Shown here piece by piece: positions 34,563 through 45,855 of a DNA stretch of 64,000 bases. The translations under genes and the position numbers were made by a program. Under the pieces are notes generated by a model. The model saw only the letters and a program-made list of their open reading frames with translations, searched no databases and was not told the DNA's origin. The stretch spans positions 72,306,356 through 72,370,355 of the forward strand of contig OY726572.1 in NCBI GenBank assembly GCA_963383645.1, given 5' to 3'. Numbering within the stretch: the first letter of the stretch is position 1; each line of letters begins with the position of its first letter. The stretch comes from Muscardinus avellanarius. Lineage: Eukaryota; Chordata; Mammalia; Rodentia; Gliridae.

Positions 34563-34790
34563 GCCGAGTGTGGTGGTGCACACTTGTAATTCCAGCATTT
34601 GGGAGGCTGAGACTGGAGGATCGCAGTTCACGGACAGCCTTAGCTACTTAATGAGGCCCTCTGCAACTCAGTGAGACCCGGTTTCAAAATAAATAATAAA
34701 AAATTGGGCAGGGGGTTTAATTGGAGGTCAAATGCCTCTGAGTTCCATTCCCAGACCCGCAAAAAAAAAAAAAAAAAAGAAAGAAAGAAA
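34563..34790 (+). mobile_element. Young B1-dID SINE, type A
   Basis: Complete dimer with an A/GAAA tail. A perfect 15-bp duplication, AAGAAACTAGGAGGG, lies at 34548-34562 and 34791-34805. Confidence 0.95.
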
Positions 34791-34805
34791 AAGAAACTAG
34801 GAGGG

Positions 34806-35315
34806 TATTTTTCTACTTCATCATCATAATTGAAATTAGATTTCTTATTGGAAACATATATGGCTAAATTCTTTCTTCCATGTGAAAAAGCACACTTAGC
34901 ATGCTGAAGAGTGGTCAAGAGCAACCTCTTCCTATATCTACATTGAGCCTCAAGGATCCCAATTCTAGGATTTGTACAACCCAAATCTTCTCATACTCAC
35001 TGATACCGCATGCCACTCAAGCCACAGAGTTAGGAGAACAGTGAGCTTCAAATTGGCAATGCTAAGAAAAACCAAATTGGTGTTAATTGTACTAGATGCT
35101 AAGTACAGCTGTTCTTTGGCATTGAGGCAGAGAAAGGAATTCACATACACGTACACACACACATACATGTGCACATACGCATATGCACACACACAGATAT
35201 ATGGCTCACTGAGTTGTAGGCAAAATATCATCATGAAAATAAATCCATACATTAATCCCTGGAATATATTATTAGGTTATGTCACATAGAGCACAGAAAC
35301 AAAAAGAACTTTGCC
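34806..35315. other. Unassigned DNA
   Basis: Contains an alternating CA/TG/TA tract at 35140-35205. Overlapping frames of about 100 residues on both strands (34965-35289) are created by that tract and are not credible genes. Confidence 0.45.
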
Positions 35316-35319
35316 TGTA

Positions 35320-36065
35320 TTATTATGTTTGTAGACACTGAAATAAGGAAATTACCCTAGATTCTCTGGGTGGGAAAATCCCTTAAAAGAAGAGGACTTC
35401 ACTATTCAGAGGCAGAGAGATACAGCAAAAGGGATATTAAGAGTTTGGAAGCTGGGCATGGCGATGCACGCTTGTAATCAAAGCATTTGGGAAACTGAGA
35501 AAGAAGGATCAGGGTTTGAGGACAGCCTTGGCTACTTAGTGAGTCCCTTTGCAACTCAGTGAGACCCTGTTTCAAAATAAAGAATAAAAAATCGGGATGG
35601 GGGTGTAGCTCGGAGTAGAATGCCCCTGGGTCCCCTCCCCAGTACTGAAAAAAAATTAATTAATTAATTTTTAAAAAAGAGTTAGAAAGCTGGAGAAATA
35701 CTTTTTTTTATTTTATCATTGCTAGTTTAGCAAGAAAAGGCTATGTGACAAAAAGCGCAGCTGGCCTGAAGAAGCAGAGAGGATTTCCTGACTGATGACC
35801 AGGGAGACAATGCGAGCCTTGGTTGTACATTCTTAACAAAAAAATTAATTAATTAATTAATTAAATTATGCCAAGATGTTGAATAAAATTCAGAGGAGAC
35901 AGTTCCCTGGAAACTTTAGCTAAGACTCTACTCTGCTCAGTACCTTAATTTCAACGCTGAGACCACCTTGACTTCTGAAGGACAGAATTGTGAGATTAAA
36001 TCATGTTACTTTAATCCACTAAACTTGTGGCAATTTTTTAAGACATTAGTAGAAAAGTACTATCA
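35320..36065 (+). mobile_element. MLT1-like MaLR LTR split by a SINE
   Basis: 'aaattaccctagattctctggg' near 35349 and 'attgtgagattaaatcatgttac' followed by 'ccactaaacttgtggcaa' near 36030 are the internal and 3'-end landmarks of MLT1 LTRs. The middle is interrupted by the SINE at 35448. Ends approximate. Confidence 0.6.
35448..35677 (+). mobile_element. B1-dID SINE inside the MLT1-like LTR
   Basis: Plus-strand type A dimer with an AATT-repeat tail. Flanks aagagtttgg (35440) and aagagttaga (35679) suggest the target duplication. Confidence 0.88.
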
Positions 36066-36325
36066 GTCTAGCGACAAGAAGGGAGGTGTTTTGTAACAAA
36101 TACCTGAAAATATGAAACTAGCTTGAAATTGGGCCGTGGGCAGAGATGGGAAGAATTTTGATGAACATGACAAAAAAATCCCAAATTCCCTAGAAGAAAC
36201 CGTAGACTCATAATTGTGCAATTAAGGGATCAAATGAAAGTAAATGGCACAGCACAGAAAACCTCACAGGCCTTAAAGAATACCTGTATCATCATAAAAA
36301 TACTAATAATACACATGCAAACACG
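36066..36325. other. Unassigned DNA
   Basis: No recognisable element. Confidence 0.4.
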
Positions 36326-36327
36326 AA

Positions 36328-36458
36328 GCCAGGCACGGTGGCATGTGCCTAAAACCCCAGTTCTTGGGAGTCTGAGACAGGAGAATTCGAGGCCAGCCTC
36401 AGCAATTTACCGAGGCCCTCAGCAACTTAGTAAGCCCCTGTTTTAAAACAAAGAAAAG
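36328..36458 (+). mobile_element. B1-dID SINE left half, split by L1
   Basis: B1-like left half of an older subfamily ('gccaggcacggtggcatg', 'gaattcgaggccagcctc') ending in its A-rich linker 'taaaacaaagaaaa'. The matching ID half is about 7.8 kb away at 44240-44300, so L1 and LTR insertions have split one SINE. Confidence 0.75.
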
Positions 36459-36519
36459 GTACTCCTCAGTAGCTGAAGCAAATAAAACTTCAGATACTTA
36501 GAAAGCTGTGTCTTAATCA

Positions 36520-38543
36520 ACAAAAAAAAATACATACCAGGAACCAAAACAAATCCTGGTACCTCGGGGGAACTCTGAACTTGAAGAAGAAGAAGAACAT
36601 AGACCCGGACACCGGACCAGCTGCAAACGCTGATCGGCGGCCGCGGGCTGCTTTCGCGGGCCCGCGGAGCTGCCTGCCCGATAGCCCCGATAGTCCCGCA
36701 GCAAGATAATCCGGGACTGAAAACAGCGAGCAGCTCCCACGTCAGAATTCTGTGTGCCCACCAGCGACTGGATCACAACAGCATAGAGACTCCCACGAAT
36801 CCTGGACCAAGGAAGACAGGTACCTGCGGGCAACGGGAAGTGCGGACCCTAGCGTGCGCTGCACTCCAACCCCCCAGCACGCCCAAGCCTCAGACCCGAG
36901 CACTCCCCTCTGCGCACCTTGTCGGCGCCCCGGTTCCCTGCTAGCAGTCATTGCCTGTCCCACTCTCTCCACTAAATTGGAGCCTACCTGGGTGTCTAGC
37001 CCCCCCCCCCCCCCGCCACCTTGCCAGAGACTGCCTTCAAGGCTGCGAAAGCCCTGTGTAAACTGGAAATCTCCTTGGGGCACCCCCAGTTTCTACGTCC
37101 CGCGGGAGGCAGAGGCCTTTACTGGGCACCACACACTGGATCCTTGAGCACCTATCCTGCACTCCTGGCCCACCGCTGGGTGTTCCCACCCTCCTGCTAG
37201 CCAGAGGCTTAATTCTAAGTGAGAACGAGAACTCAGCTCAATACACCTTGGAAGAGCATACCAGCAGCAACAGACAGCTGCATCCACTCACTCCTGGGTC
37301 CAGTAAAAGCAGCACACCCAGCCTGCACCTTTGGAATAGGCAGAGCTCTGGCAGCAAGCGTGGGCACCCAGGAACCAGCACCCATTTGCCCAGGGTACAT
37401 CTTGGGACCACACCGGCTAACCCAGCTGGAATTTCCAGAGACACAGGAAAATCCATCGGGCCACAATATCTGCACAGGACCTCAGGGGGAGGTTCTAATT
37501 ATACCTTGGTCATGCTCCACCCATGTCGTAGGGAAGCACAGGCTGGAGTCTAGGGTGGTGAGTGCAGAGGTACTGACCACAGGTTAGAATTTCGCAGAAC
37601 CTGTGAATTGTATAGAATCAAATAACAGTGAAACCAGACATCCGGACACATAAACCTAAAGCAGCTAAAGGAGAGAAGGTGTCCAAACACCCAGAGTGAC
37701 CTAAGAAGATAAAAAAATAGAGTACAAAGAAAACTAAGAGACATTGGATGGTATTCTGAAAGTTACTAAAGCAATCACATACGCACATATTATATAGGCC
37801 TGACCCCATATGCGTAAATAAGGAGGACTGTTTATTTTACTTTTAATGTGGATGTTTTGTTTTATATTGCTTTTACAGTGCTTTTGTTTTGGTATGGTTA
37901 TTGCTGTGTTATTTTTTTTTCTTTCACCCCATTCTTCTCTTACTTTCACATGTTGTTTTTTATATATATATATATTGGATAGTTTGCCTTATTTTTTTTT
38001 ATTTCACACAGCTGCTAGCTCCTTTTATTTTATTCTTGTTCTTTTGTCCTCTTTCTTCCTCTTTCCTTCCTTTATTTTCATTCTCCTCCTTTGATTGGTC
38101 TTCCTCCCTTTTTCTAGGATTACATAATAGTCTTGGTATCTTGTGTGGATTTTTTTTTCTATTCTTTTTTTGTGTCTGTCTGCTCCTTCCATCACCCCTA
38201 TTTACAAACCTTCCCACACTAACCCTACATACTTTTCCCCCAAAAAACTTTTCCACATAATATACCTCCTGGTCTAATACTCTAAGTATCTCTTACATTC
38301 ATAATTACTCCACGAACGACAAGAGTCCTAGTAGTTAACTCTCTCTCATTCCTACCAAGATTTCACCTTACGATACTCAAAGTCTTTCTCAACCTAAACA
38401 TATCCTCTACCTAATCTGACTCCTTTACTAATCACCCCAGCTCCTCCCACATCACCCACCCTCAACACTGGAAAGGCTCTGCTGACTAGCCGATACCCCA
38501 ACTCCTAATATTAAGATTTGACTAAGCATAATACTCACGAACG
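36520..38543 (+). promoter_or_regulatory. L1 5'UTR with CpG-rich internal promoter region
   Basis: About 2 kb upstream of ORF1. The first ~1 kb is GC- and CpG-rich ('gatcggcggccgcgggctgc', 'gggcccgcggagctgcc' near 36630-36680), unlike the AT-rich surroundings. The second half has T-rich pyrimidine stretches (37900-38260). L1 5'UTRs carry an internal RNA polymerase II promoter; here this is inferred from position and composition. No monomer tandem array as in mouse L1 is seen. Frames of 60-131 residues on both strands show no recognisable domain and are treated as non-coding. Confidence 0.75.
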
Positions 38544-39520
38544 ATGGGTAGAAACCAGAAAAACAGGACAGAGAACGCTACAAATATGAGAACCAGGAAT
38601 TACGAAGAGACAGCAGAAATCACGAATACTGACCTACTAGAAATGCAAGAAGGGGAGTTCAGAATCTTGTTGTTCAATATGATGAAAGGATTCAAAACAA
38701 GTATAGAGGAGGTTAAAGGTGAATTAGAAACACTAAAAAAGAATCAGAAAGAGGTCTGGAATGAAATGAAAGAGGCAATAAGTGAAATGAAGACAGCAAT
38801 TGAAAGAAACTCTGGAAGATTAGATGAAATGGAAAACAGAATATCAATATTAGAAGACAGTACATCCCAAACCGAAAACACAGTCAGCGATATACAGAAA
38901 TCTTTACAGCAACAAAACCTAAACATCCAGCAATTATGGGATAATATGAAGCGCCCTAATCTACGGATAATAGGCATTGAGGAAGGGATAGAGGCACAGA
39001 CCAAGGGCATCTGTAATATCTTCAAGGAAATAATCTCAGAGAATTTTCCAAATTTGGAAAGAGACTTCGATCTTCAAGTCCAGGAGGCATACAGAACTCC
39101 ACTGAGACAGGACCAAAGAAAGACCACTCCACGCCACATAATAACCAAAATGACCAATATAGAGGCCAAGGAAGGAATCTTAAAAGCAGCGAGAACAAAA
39201 GGACGGGTGACATATAGAGGCAAAACAATAAGAATCACCCCAGACTATACAACCCAGGTCATGAATGCTAGGAGAGACTGGTATGATGTGATTCAGACCC
39301 TGGAAGAAAATAATTCCAACCAAGGCTCATCTACCCAGCAAAACTACTATTCAAGATCAATGTTGAATCCAAAGTCTTTCACGATAAACAGAATCTCAAA
39401 AAATTCATGAATTCAAAGCCAACACTAGAGAAAATTCTTAAAGAAATAAACTATAAGGAAGAAAAAAGAAGCAGACTTCAGAATCAGAGAAGAGAGGAAG
39501 TTAATAAGTGGGCCACTTAA
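38544..39520 (+). pseudogene. L1 ORF1p, one-base frameshift near the 3' end
   Basis: L1 ORF1p is the RNA-binding chaperone that trimerises on L1 RNA in the cytoplasmic RNP. The open frame gives 288 residues from ATG 38544 to 39410. Residues ~53-130 are a heptad-rich coiled coil. The RRM-type domain starts near NLRIIGI (139-145). The C-terminal domain includes 'FPNLERDFDLQVQEAYRTP' (168-186) and 'TPRHIITKM' (195-203). After residue ~257 the reading shifts at about 39314 (a T run one base short), adding 31 unrelated residues. The proper frame continues to the TAA at 39518-39520; the total span is one base short of 326 codons, close to human ORF1p (338 residues). The last ~70 residues of the RNA-binding C-terminal domain are lost, so this copy's ORF1p is probably non-functional. 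Confidence 0.93.
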
Positions 39521-39565
39521 GTAAAGAAGAAAGATCACACCACCCAAGAGTAGACAGAACACAAA

Positions 39566-42500
39566 ATGGCAGAAAACAAAAATCATATATCAATAATATC
39601 TCTTAATGTCAAAGGACTTAACTCACCAATCAAAAGACATAGATTGGCAATGTGGATTAGGAAACATAATCCAAATATATGCTGTCTGCAAGAAACACAC
39701 CTCACAGCCAAAGACATTCACAGGCTGAAGGTGAAAGGATGGAAAAAGATATACCATGCCACCAGTGACCAAAAAAGAGCAGGGGTAGCAACCCTAATAT
39801 CCAACAAAACAGACTTTAAACTAAAACACATCAAAAGAGACAAATCAAGGCACCTCCTTTTACTAAAAGGAACACTATACCAAGAAGATATAATGATAGT
39901 AAATATTTATGCCCCAAATATGGGTGCAACCACATTTGTAAAACAAACCCTTCTGGACATAAGATCCCAAGTAGACCCAAATACAATAATTCTGGGAGAC
40001 TTTAATATGCCTCTCACACCACTGGATCGATCTTCAAGGCAAAAGATGAGTAAAGACGTTTTAGAACTAAGGGAAACCATAAACCAAATGGACCTAATAG
40101 ACATTTTCAGAGTATTTCAACCAGGAACTACAGAATACACTTTCTTCTCAGCAGTCCATGGAACCTTCTCCAAAATTGATCACATCCTAGGACACAAAGA
40201 AAATACCAGCAAATTCAAAAAATGTAATATAATTCCTTGCATCTTTTCAGACCACAATGGAATAAAAGTAGAAATCAACAACAGGAAACTCGAAAGAAAG
40301 TATTCAAATTCATGGAGAATGAATGATACACTATTGAATGACGAATGGGTAAGAGCAGAAATTAGGGAAGAAATAAAGAAATTTATGGAAACAAACGAAA
40401 ACAGAGACACAACCTACCAAAACCTATGGGACACCATGAAGGCAGTACTAAGAGGAAAGTTTATTGCATTGAGTGCCCACATAAAAAGGACGGAGAACCA
40501 CCAAGTAAAGAACCTAATGACACAGCTCAAGGATCTAGAAATTCTGCAACAGTCTATTCCCAAAGCCAGCAGAAGGCAAGAAATCATCAAAATTAGAGCA
40601 GAAATAAATGAAATAGAGAACAAAAAAACAATTCAGAGAATCAATAAAACAAAAAGTTGGTTCTTTGAAAAGATTAATAGAATTGATAAACCCCTGGCCA
40701 ACCTAACCAAAAGAAAAAGAGAATCAACTCAAATTATCAAAATTAGAAATGAAAAAGGAGATATCACCACAGATAGTGAAGAAATTCAAAATATTATTAG
40801 AAACTACTTTAAAAATTTATACTCCAATAGACTTGAAAACCTGGAAGAAATTGATAGATTTCTAAGCACAGTTAACCTTCCTACACTTAGCCAAGAGGAC
40901 ATAGCAAGCCTAAACCAACCAATAACAACCAAAGAAATAGAAATGGCAATAAAAATTCTTCCACCAAAGAAAAGCCCAGGCCCAGATGGGTTCCCAGCTG
41001 AATTCTACAAAACCTTCAGTGAACAACTAATACCAATACTGCATAACATGTTCCGGGAAATTGAAAGAGATGGAACTCTTCCAAATTCCTTCTATGAGGC
41101 CAGTATCACATTAATCCCCAAACCAAATAAAGATACCTCAAGAAAGGAAAACTACAGACCAATATCCTTAATGAACATAGACGCAAAAATTCTAAACAAA
41201 ATACTAGCTATACGCATTCAAAACTATATCAAGAAAATAATACATCATGACCAAGTCGGTTTCATCCCAGAAAAACAAGGCTGGTTCAACATACGCAAAT
41301 CAATACATGTTATTCACCACATAAATAGAACCAAGAACAAAAACCACATCATCATAGCAATAGATGCTGAAAAAGCATTCGACAAAATCCAACACCCATT
41401 TATGTTAAAAACACTGCAAAAAATTGGGATAGAAGGAAAGTACTTCAACATCATTAAGGCAATATACTGCAAACCCAAAGCCAACATTATATTGAATGGG
41501 GAAAAACTGCAAGAATTTCCGCTACAGTCAGGAACAAGACAAGGATGCCCACTATCACCACTCCTTTTCAATATAGTCCTTGAGACTCTTGCTGCAGCAA
41601 TCAGACAAGAGAAGGAAATCAAAGGAATCCACATAGGAAGAGAGGAATTAAAATTATCCTTATTCGCAGATGACATGATCCTTTATCTGGAAGACCCAAA
41701 GAACTCAACCAAAAGACTTCTGGACCTGATTGACAAATTCAGCAAAGTCGCAGGTTACAAAATCAACCTAAAGAAATCAGTGGCTTTTCTTTATGCCAAC
41801 AACGAATCCACAATGAAAGAAATAAAAACAACAATTCCATTCACTATAACCTCAAAACCAATAAAATACCTAGGAATAAACCTAACCCAAGATGTAAAAG
41901 ACCTCTACAACAAAAACTATAAAACATTAAAGAAAGAAATTGAAGAAGACCTTGGAAGATGGAAAGATCTCCCGTGCTCATGGATAGGCAGAATAAATAT
42001 CATCAAAATGGCCATTCTGCCAAAACTGATCTATAGGTTCAATGCAATTCCCATTAAAATACCAGTGACATTCTTCAGAGACCTAGAAAAATCAATCATG
42101 AATTTCATATGGAGAAAGAAAAGACCTAGAATAGCCAAAGCAATTCTCAATAACAAGAAACACGCAGGAGGCATTACAATCCCAGACTTCAAACTATACT
42201 ATAGAGCAATAGTAGTAAAAACAGCATGGTACTGGCACAAAAACAGATATACTGACCAGTGGATTAGAATAGAAGATACAGAAACAAACCCACACATCTT
42301 TAGTCAATTAATCTTTGACAAAGGGGCCAAACACATACGCTGGAGAAAAGACAGCCTTTTCAACAAGTGGTGCTGGGAGAACTGGCTAACCATTTGTAAA
42401 AAGATGAATCTAAACCCCTATATCTCACCAAACACAGGAATCAACTCAAGATGGATCAAAGACTTAGAAATTAGACCTGAGACTGTGAAGCTAGTAGAGG

Positions 42501-43393
42501 AAAGCATAGGTTCAACACTACAACATATTGGCACAGGCAGTAACTTTCTCAACAAAACCTCCAAAGCTCAGGAAATTAAAGCAAGAATAAACAAGTGGGA
42601 TAACATCAAACTAAAAAGTTTCTTCTCATCAAAGGAAACTATCAATAACCTAAAGAGGAAGCCTACAGAATGAGAAAGGATCTTTACCAGCCACCATTCT
42701 GATAGGGGGCTAATATCCAGAGTATACAAAGAGCTCAAAAGACTCTACACTAGCAAAACAAACAACCCAATCAAGAAATGGGCAAATGAACTAAATAGAC
42801 ACTTCACAAAAGAAGAGACACAAAGGGCTAATAGATACATGAAAAGATGTTCTTCATCACTGGCCATCAGGGAGATGCAAATCAAAACTACACTGAGATT
42901 CCATCTAACCCCAGTCAGAGTAGCAAGCATAAAGAAATCAAATAACAACAAATGCTGGCGAGGATGTGGGGAAAGAGGAACTCTTTTACACTGTTGGTGG
43001 GAATGCAAACTAGTTCAACCACTATGGAGATCTGTGTGGAGATTCCTAAGAAAGGTGGGTATAGATCCACCATATGATCCAGCTATACCACTCCTGGGTA
43101 TCTTTCCAAAGGAGTTGAATTCAGAGAACTACAGCAACATATGCATACCTATGTTCATAGCAGCACAATTTGTAATAGCCAAAATATGGAACCAACCCAG
43201 ATCACCATCAACAGATGAATGGATAGCAAAACTATGGGAAATACACACAATGGAATTCTATTCAGCCATAAAGAAGAACAAAATTATATCATTTGAAAGA
43301 AGATGGAAAGCCCTGGAGAACATTATGTTAAGTGAGATCAGCCAAGCACAGAAGAAGAAGATACATATGTTTCCTCTAATATGCCCAAACTAG
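39566..43393 (+). pseudogene. L1 ORF2p (endonuclease/reverse transcriptase) with one in-frame stop
   Basis: ORF2p nicks target DNA and reverse-transcribes L1 RNA at the nick. The frame runs 1035 codons from ATG 39566, meets TGA at 42671-42673 (codon 1036), then stays open in the same frame to the stop at 43391-43393. Total 1275 codons, the human length. Endonuclease residues N14, E43, D145, N147, D205, D229 and H230 are all present ('CLQETHL', 'LGDFN', 'SDHN'). The reverse transcriptase has '[13 protein letters not shown]' and FADD at 700-703. The C-terminal Cys/His motif (C1130, C1134, H1142, C1147) lies after the stop. Codon 1036 falls where other L1s have Trp, so TGG to TGA is likely. The EN and RT domains precede the stop, so a truncated enzyme could be made without the Cys-rich end. 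Confidence 0.96.
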
Positions 43394-43695
43394 GAAACAC
43401 AAAGAATACCAGAGGGACTCCAGATATTGAAGGGGAAATACTAGCTAAGTTTGGATGGTAAGATAGGAGAGGAGGAAGGCCGGTCTCGATTAATAAGGGT
43501 CTACACTTGAACATGTATAAAATTATGAATAAGACATGGTTAACCTGGACAACCATTGGTGTGTGTGTGGGGGGAAATGTGGGCGGGGGGGGGAGGGCAC
43601 CAAATATAGTGTAAATGTATACTATTTATGTTCAATAAAAAATTGTTATATAAAAAAATAAATAAAATAAAAAAAAGAATAAATACAAAAAAAAA
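43394..43695 (+). other. L1 3'UTR with G-rich tract and poly(A) signal
   Basis: Follows the ORF2 stop. A G-rich tract at 43561-43600 has several GGG-plus runs, a conserved 3'UTR feature of mammalian L1s that can form G-quadruplexes. AATAAA lies at 43634-43639, followed by a long impure A tail. The sequence differs clearly from the L1 3'UTR at 63600-63895. Confidence 0.85.
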
Positions 43696-43729
43696 AAAAC
43701 AAAGAAAAAAAAAAAAAAAGCTGGGGCTG

Positions 43730-44239
43730 TGTCAGTGTCTAGCGCACTGGAGACCTAAGGGTAAAGCCGATTAATCACGGGACACAGGGGATTTAGGTTT
43801 CATATACACAGTATGTTTTATTGAGAGAGCAATCAGACTTTTATAGAGAAGGCTTTTATGGGATCTATAGACAAATTAACTATTTTAGACATTACAAGGT
43901 TATCTTAAAGCAACAATGGATGTGTATGAGTAAAGCCAAAGGACTAGTCTCAAAGCAAGTCTCTGTTTTACAATTAGAAGCAAAGAACACCTGTGACCAT
44001 TCATAACATCTCAAGCTGTTTATCATACCAGAAGTTTTCCGAGAGATGTCTATGCTGGGAAGGACATGGAGCGAGGCCTGGAGCTGCTTCCGGACCTTGA
44101 AGGGAACTCGGCAAGGCTCCTAGCTCACTGACTAGAGGAAGTGTGCTTGCCTCCAGCCTGGCATTCCAAGCTGCCTCTCAGGAGCCAGAGTCGCTCCGTT
44201 AACCCTTTAAGCAGGAGCCTGCATCTCAGTACTCTCACA
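43730..44239 (-). mobile_element. Solo LTR, class II-like
   Basis: On the minus strand the segment opens TGTGAGAGTACTGAG and closes AGACACTGACA (TG...CA). It carries TATAAAAG (plus-strand complement at 43837-43845) and, about 20 bp later, AATAAA (complement at 43819-43824), in the LTR order of promoter then poly(A) signal. GGGCTG (43724) and GGAGTG (44240) are a possible degenerate 6-bp duplication. No internal viral sequence is present. It sits within the split SINE's linker/ID junction. Family assignment is inference. Confidence 0.75.
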
Positions 44240-44300
44240 GGAGTGTAGCTCAGAACTGAACTCCTGAGCTCAACTCCCAGGACCACACACACACAGTAAA
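44240..44300 (+). mobile_element. ID-like right half of the split SINE
   Basis: 'ggagtgtagctcagaactg' and 'gagctcaactcccaggacca' match the ID half, followed by a CA-rich tail. It completes the SINE begun at 36328. Confidence 0.7.
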
Positions 44301-44304
44301 AGAG

Positions 44305-44868
44305 AAAATTAAAGATGTGACTGAAATGGCCTCAAGAGATGGTGAAGACGGTGTCAAGGCAGATTCGAAAAGTTTAAGGAGAATATATCCTACAACTAAG
44401 CGGGAGGCCGTATTTGTAAAAAATGAATTGATAAAGCCCAGACACTTTCCAGGCCAAGTGTTGAAGGTGTGGTCTTGATTCTTTTTTTCTTACTGCTTAT
44501 AGTAAAATGAGAATTCGTTGATGGAACAATTATAAAAGAAAAATAACCCAAGTTTGATCATTTGGCTGGTTCCCAGCCTGTCCAGATGGGAAATATATTA
44601 ATTAAAGTTAGTCACTGTCAGGAAAACATGCCATAAAGTAAAAGCCAAGTATTTTGCTTTATATTCTTATATTTAATGCTGGAAAATATGAAAAGTTCAA
44701 AGTATTGTGTCACAGGAGACTGCGGGCATGATTTGCAAACCCCCTTAGTCAAAATAAAGGGTTTCTATAAAAAAAAAATAAAACAGAAGAAAAGAAAAAT
44801 CCATTCTCTCTCAAGCATGTTGGAGAAGGACACATAGAAAAGTGATTATTGAGAAACCTATGTGGGAG
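44305..44868. other. Unassigned DNA
   Basis: About 560 bp with no recognised element. Confidence 0.45.
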
Positions 44869-44869
44869 C

Positions 44870-45300
44870 CAGACTTGGTGGCTCACGCTTGGAAACCCAG
44901 TATTTGGGAGGCTGAGGCAGGAGGATCGCGGTTCGCAGACAGGCTCAGCTACTTAGTGAGTCCCTTTGCAACTCAGTAAAACCTTGTTTCAAAAATAAAG
45001 AATAGCCAGGCCTGGTGGCACATGCTTGTAATCCCCGCACTTGGGAGGTAGAGACAGGAAGATTGTGCAGGTTCGAAGCCAGCCATGCTGGCTTAAGAGA
45101 CCCTGTTTCCCAGTTAAAATATAAAAAAATTAGGTCTGGGAGTGTAGCCCGGAGGTAGAAGGGCTTCCAGGAACCCCAGTACCACCAAAAGAAAAAAAAG
45201 ACTAAAAAAATAGAGCTGGGGGTATAGCTTGGAGGTAGAATGCCCCTGGGTTTCATCTTCAGTACCGCAAAAACAAAAAACAAAACAAAACACAAAAACA
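44870..45300 (+). mobile_element. B1-dID SINE, type A, split by a type B SINE
   Basis: Left half 44870-45003; right half 45200-45300 ('tagagctgggggtatagcttgg', A/AAAC tail). The break is in the A-rich linker, where the type B element sits. Confidence 0.85.
45004..45200 (+). mobile_element. Type B B1-dID SINE inserted in a type A linker
   Basis: Complete plus-strand type B dimer, 'gccaggcctggtggcacatg' to 'cttccaggaaccccagtacc', with an A-rich tail. Short 'aaaataaagaata'-like flanks are too simple to fix the duplication. Confidence 0.88.
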
Positions 45301-45384
45301 GAAATACATGTGGATGAGCCTTCTGTCTAATGGAGTAAGTACTGTGACATATAAGGAGACCCAGGCAGTTCTTAAGAATTGCCT

Positions 45385-45600
45385 ATCAGCACTGAGCATG
45401 GTGGTGCACATTTGTAATCCCAGTACTTGGGAGGCTAAATCAGGAAAATCACAGATTCAGGACTAGCCTCGGCTACTTAGTGAGGCCTTTTGCAGCTTAC
45501 TGAAACAGTGTTTCAAAATAAAAAATAAAAAATGAGGCTGGGGAGTGTAGCTCAGAGGTAGAATGTCCCTGATGCTGACCCCTAGTAGCGCACACACACA
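45385..45600 (+). mobile_element. B1-dID SINE
   Basis: Moderately diverged plus-strand dimer whose tail passes into CACA and a long TATG-type microsatellite. Confidence 0.85.
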
Positions 45601-45855
45601 CAAAACATGTATGTATGTATGTGTTTGTGTGTATGTATGCACATATGTACATATGTACACACATATACATGTATAGTATATATACATATATATAGTATAC
45701 ATGTATACTAGTATATATACTATGCACATGCATATATACATACACATGTATATAAAACATAAAATATATAGGAACATATAAAATAAATAAACATGCTATA
45801 TATACATATTTATATATACATATACACCTACACATATACATACATACATATCTAT
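45595..45855. repeat. Complex CA/TATG/TA microsatellite
   Basis: About 260 bp of alternating purine-pyrimidine repeats (CA, TATG, ACATAT). Two ~110-residue Tyr/Cys/Ile-rich frames on the minus strand here are repeat artefacts. Confidence 0.92.

Larger units (their letters stand above)
36459..43695 (+). mobile_element. Full-length L1 (LINE-1) retrotransposon
   Basis: About 7.2 kb in the usual L1 order: CpG-rich 5'UTR (to 38543), ORF1 (from 38544), 45-bp spacer, ORF2 (from 39566), 3'UTR with G-rich tract and AATAAA, A-rich tail. Only two disabling lesions are obvious: a one-base deletion late in ORF1 and one in-frame stop in ORF2. The exact 5' end is uncertain (36459-36520). AAAACAAAGAAAA before it (36446-36458) and again in the tail (from about 43696) is a candidate target duplication, but it is low complexity. 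The insertion lies in the A-rich linker of a SINE, a typical TT/AAAA target for the L1 endonuclease. Confidence 0.92.

Noticed and set aside
34965..35289. About 100-residue frames on opposite strands
   Set aside because: Both run through an alternating CA/TG/TA tract, giving low-complexity Tyr/Thr/Val-rich peptides.
36513..37587. Several 60-130-residue frames in the L1 5'UTR on both strands
   Set aside because: GC-rich DNA gives long frames by chance. No domain is visible and I cannot support an ORF0-like gene.
37839..38260. Phe/Leu/Ser-rich frames as a small membrane protein
   Set aside because: They come from T-rich pyrimidine stretches of the L1 5'UTR just upstream of ORF1.
45463..45841. 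Tyr/Cys/Ile-rich minus-strand frames that look membrane-like
   Set aside because: They translate a TATG/CA microsatellite and a SINE.
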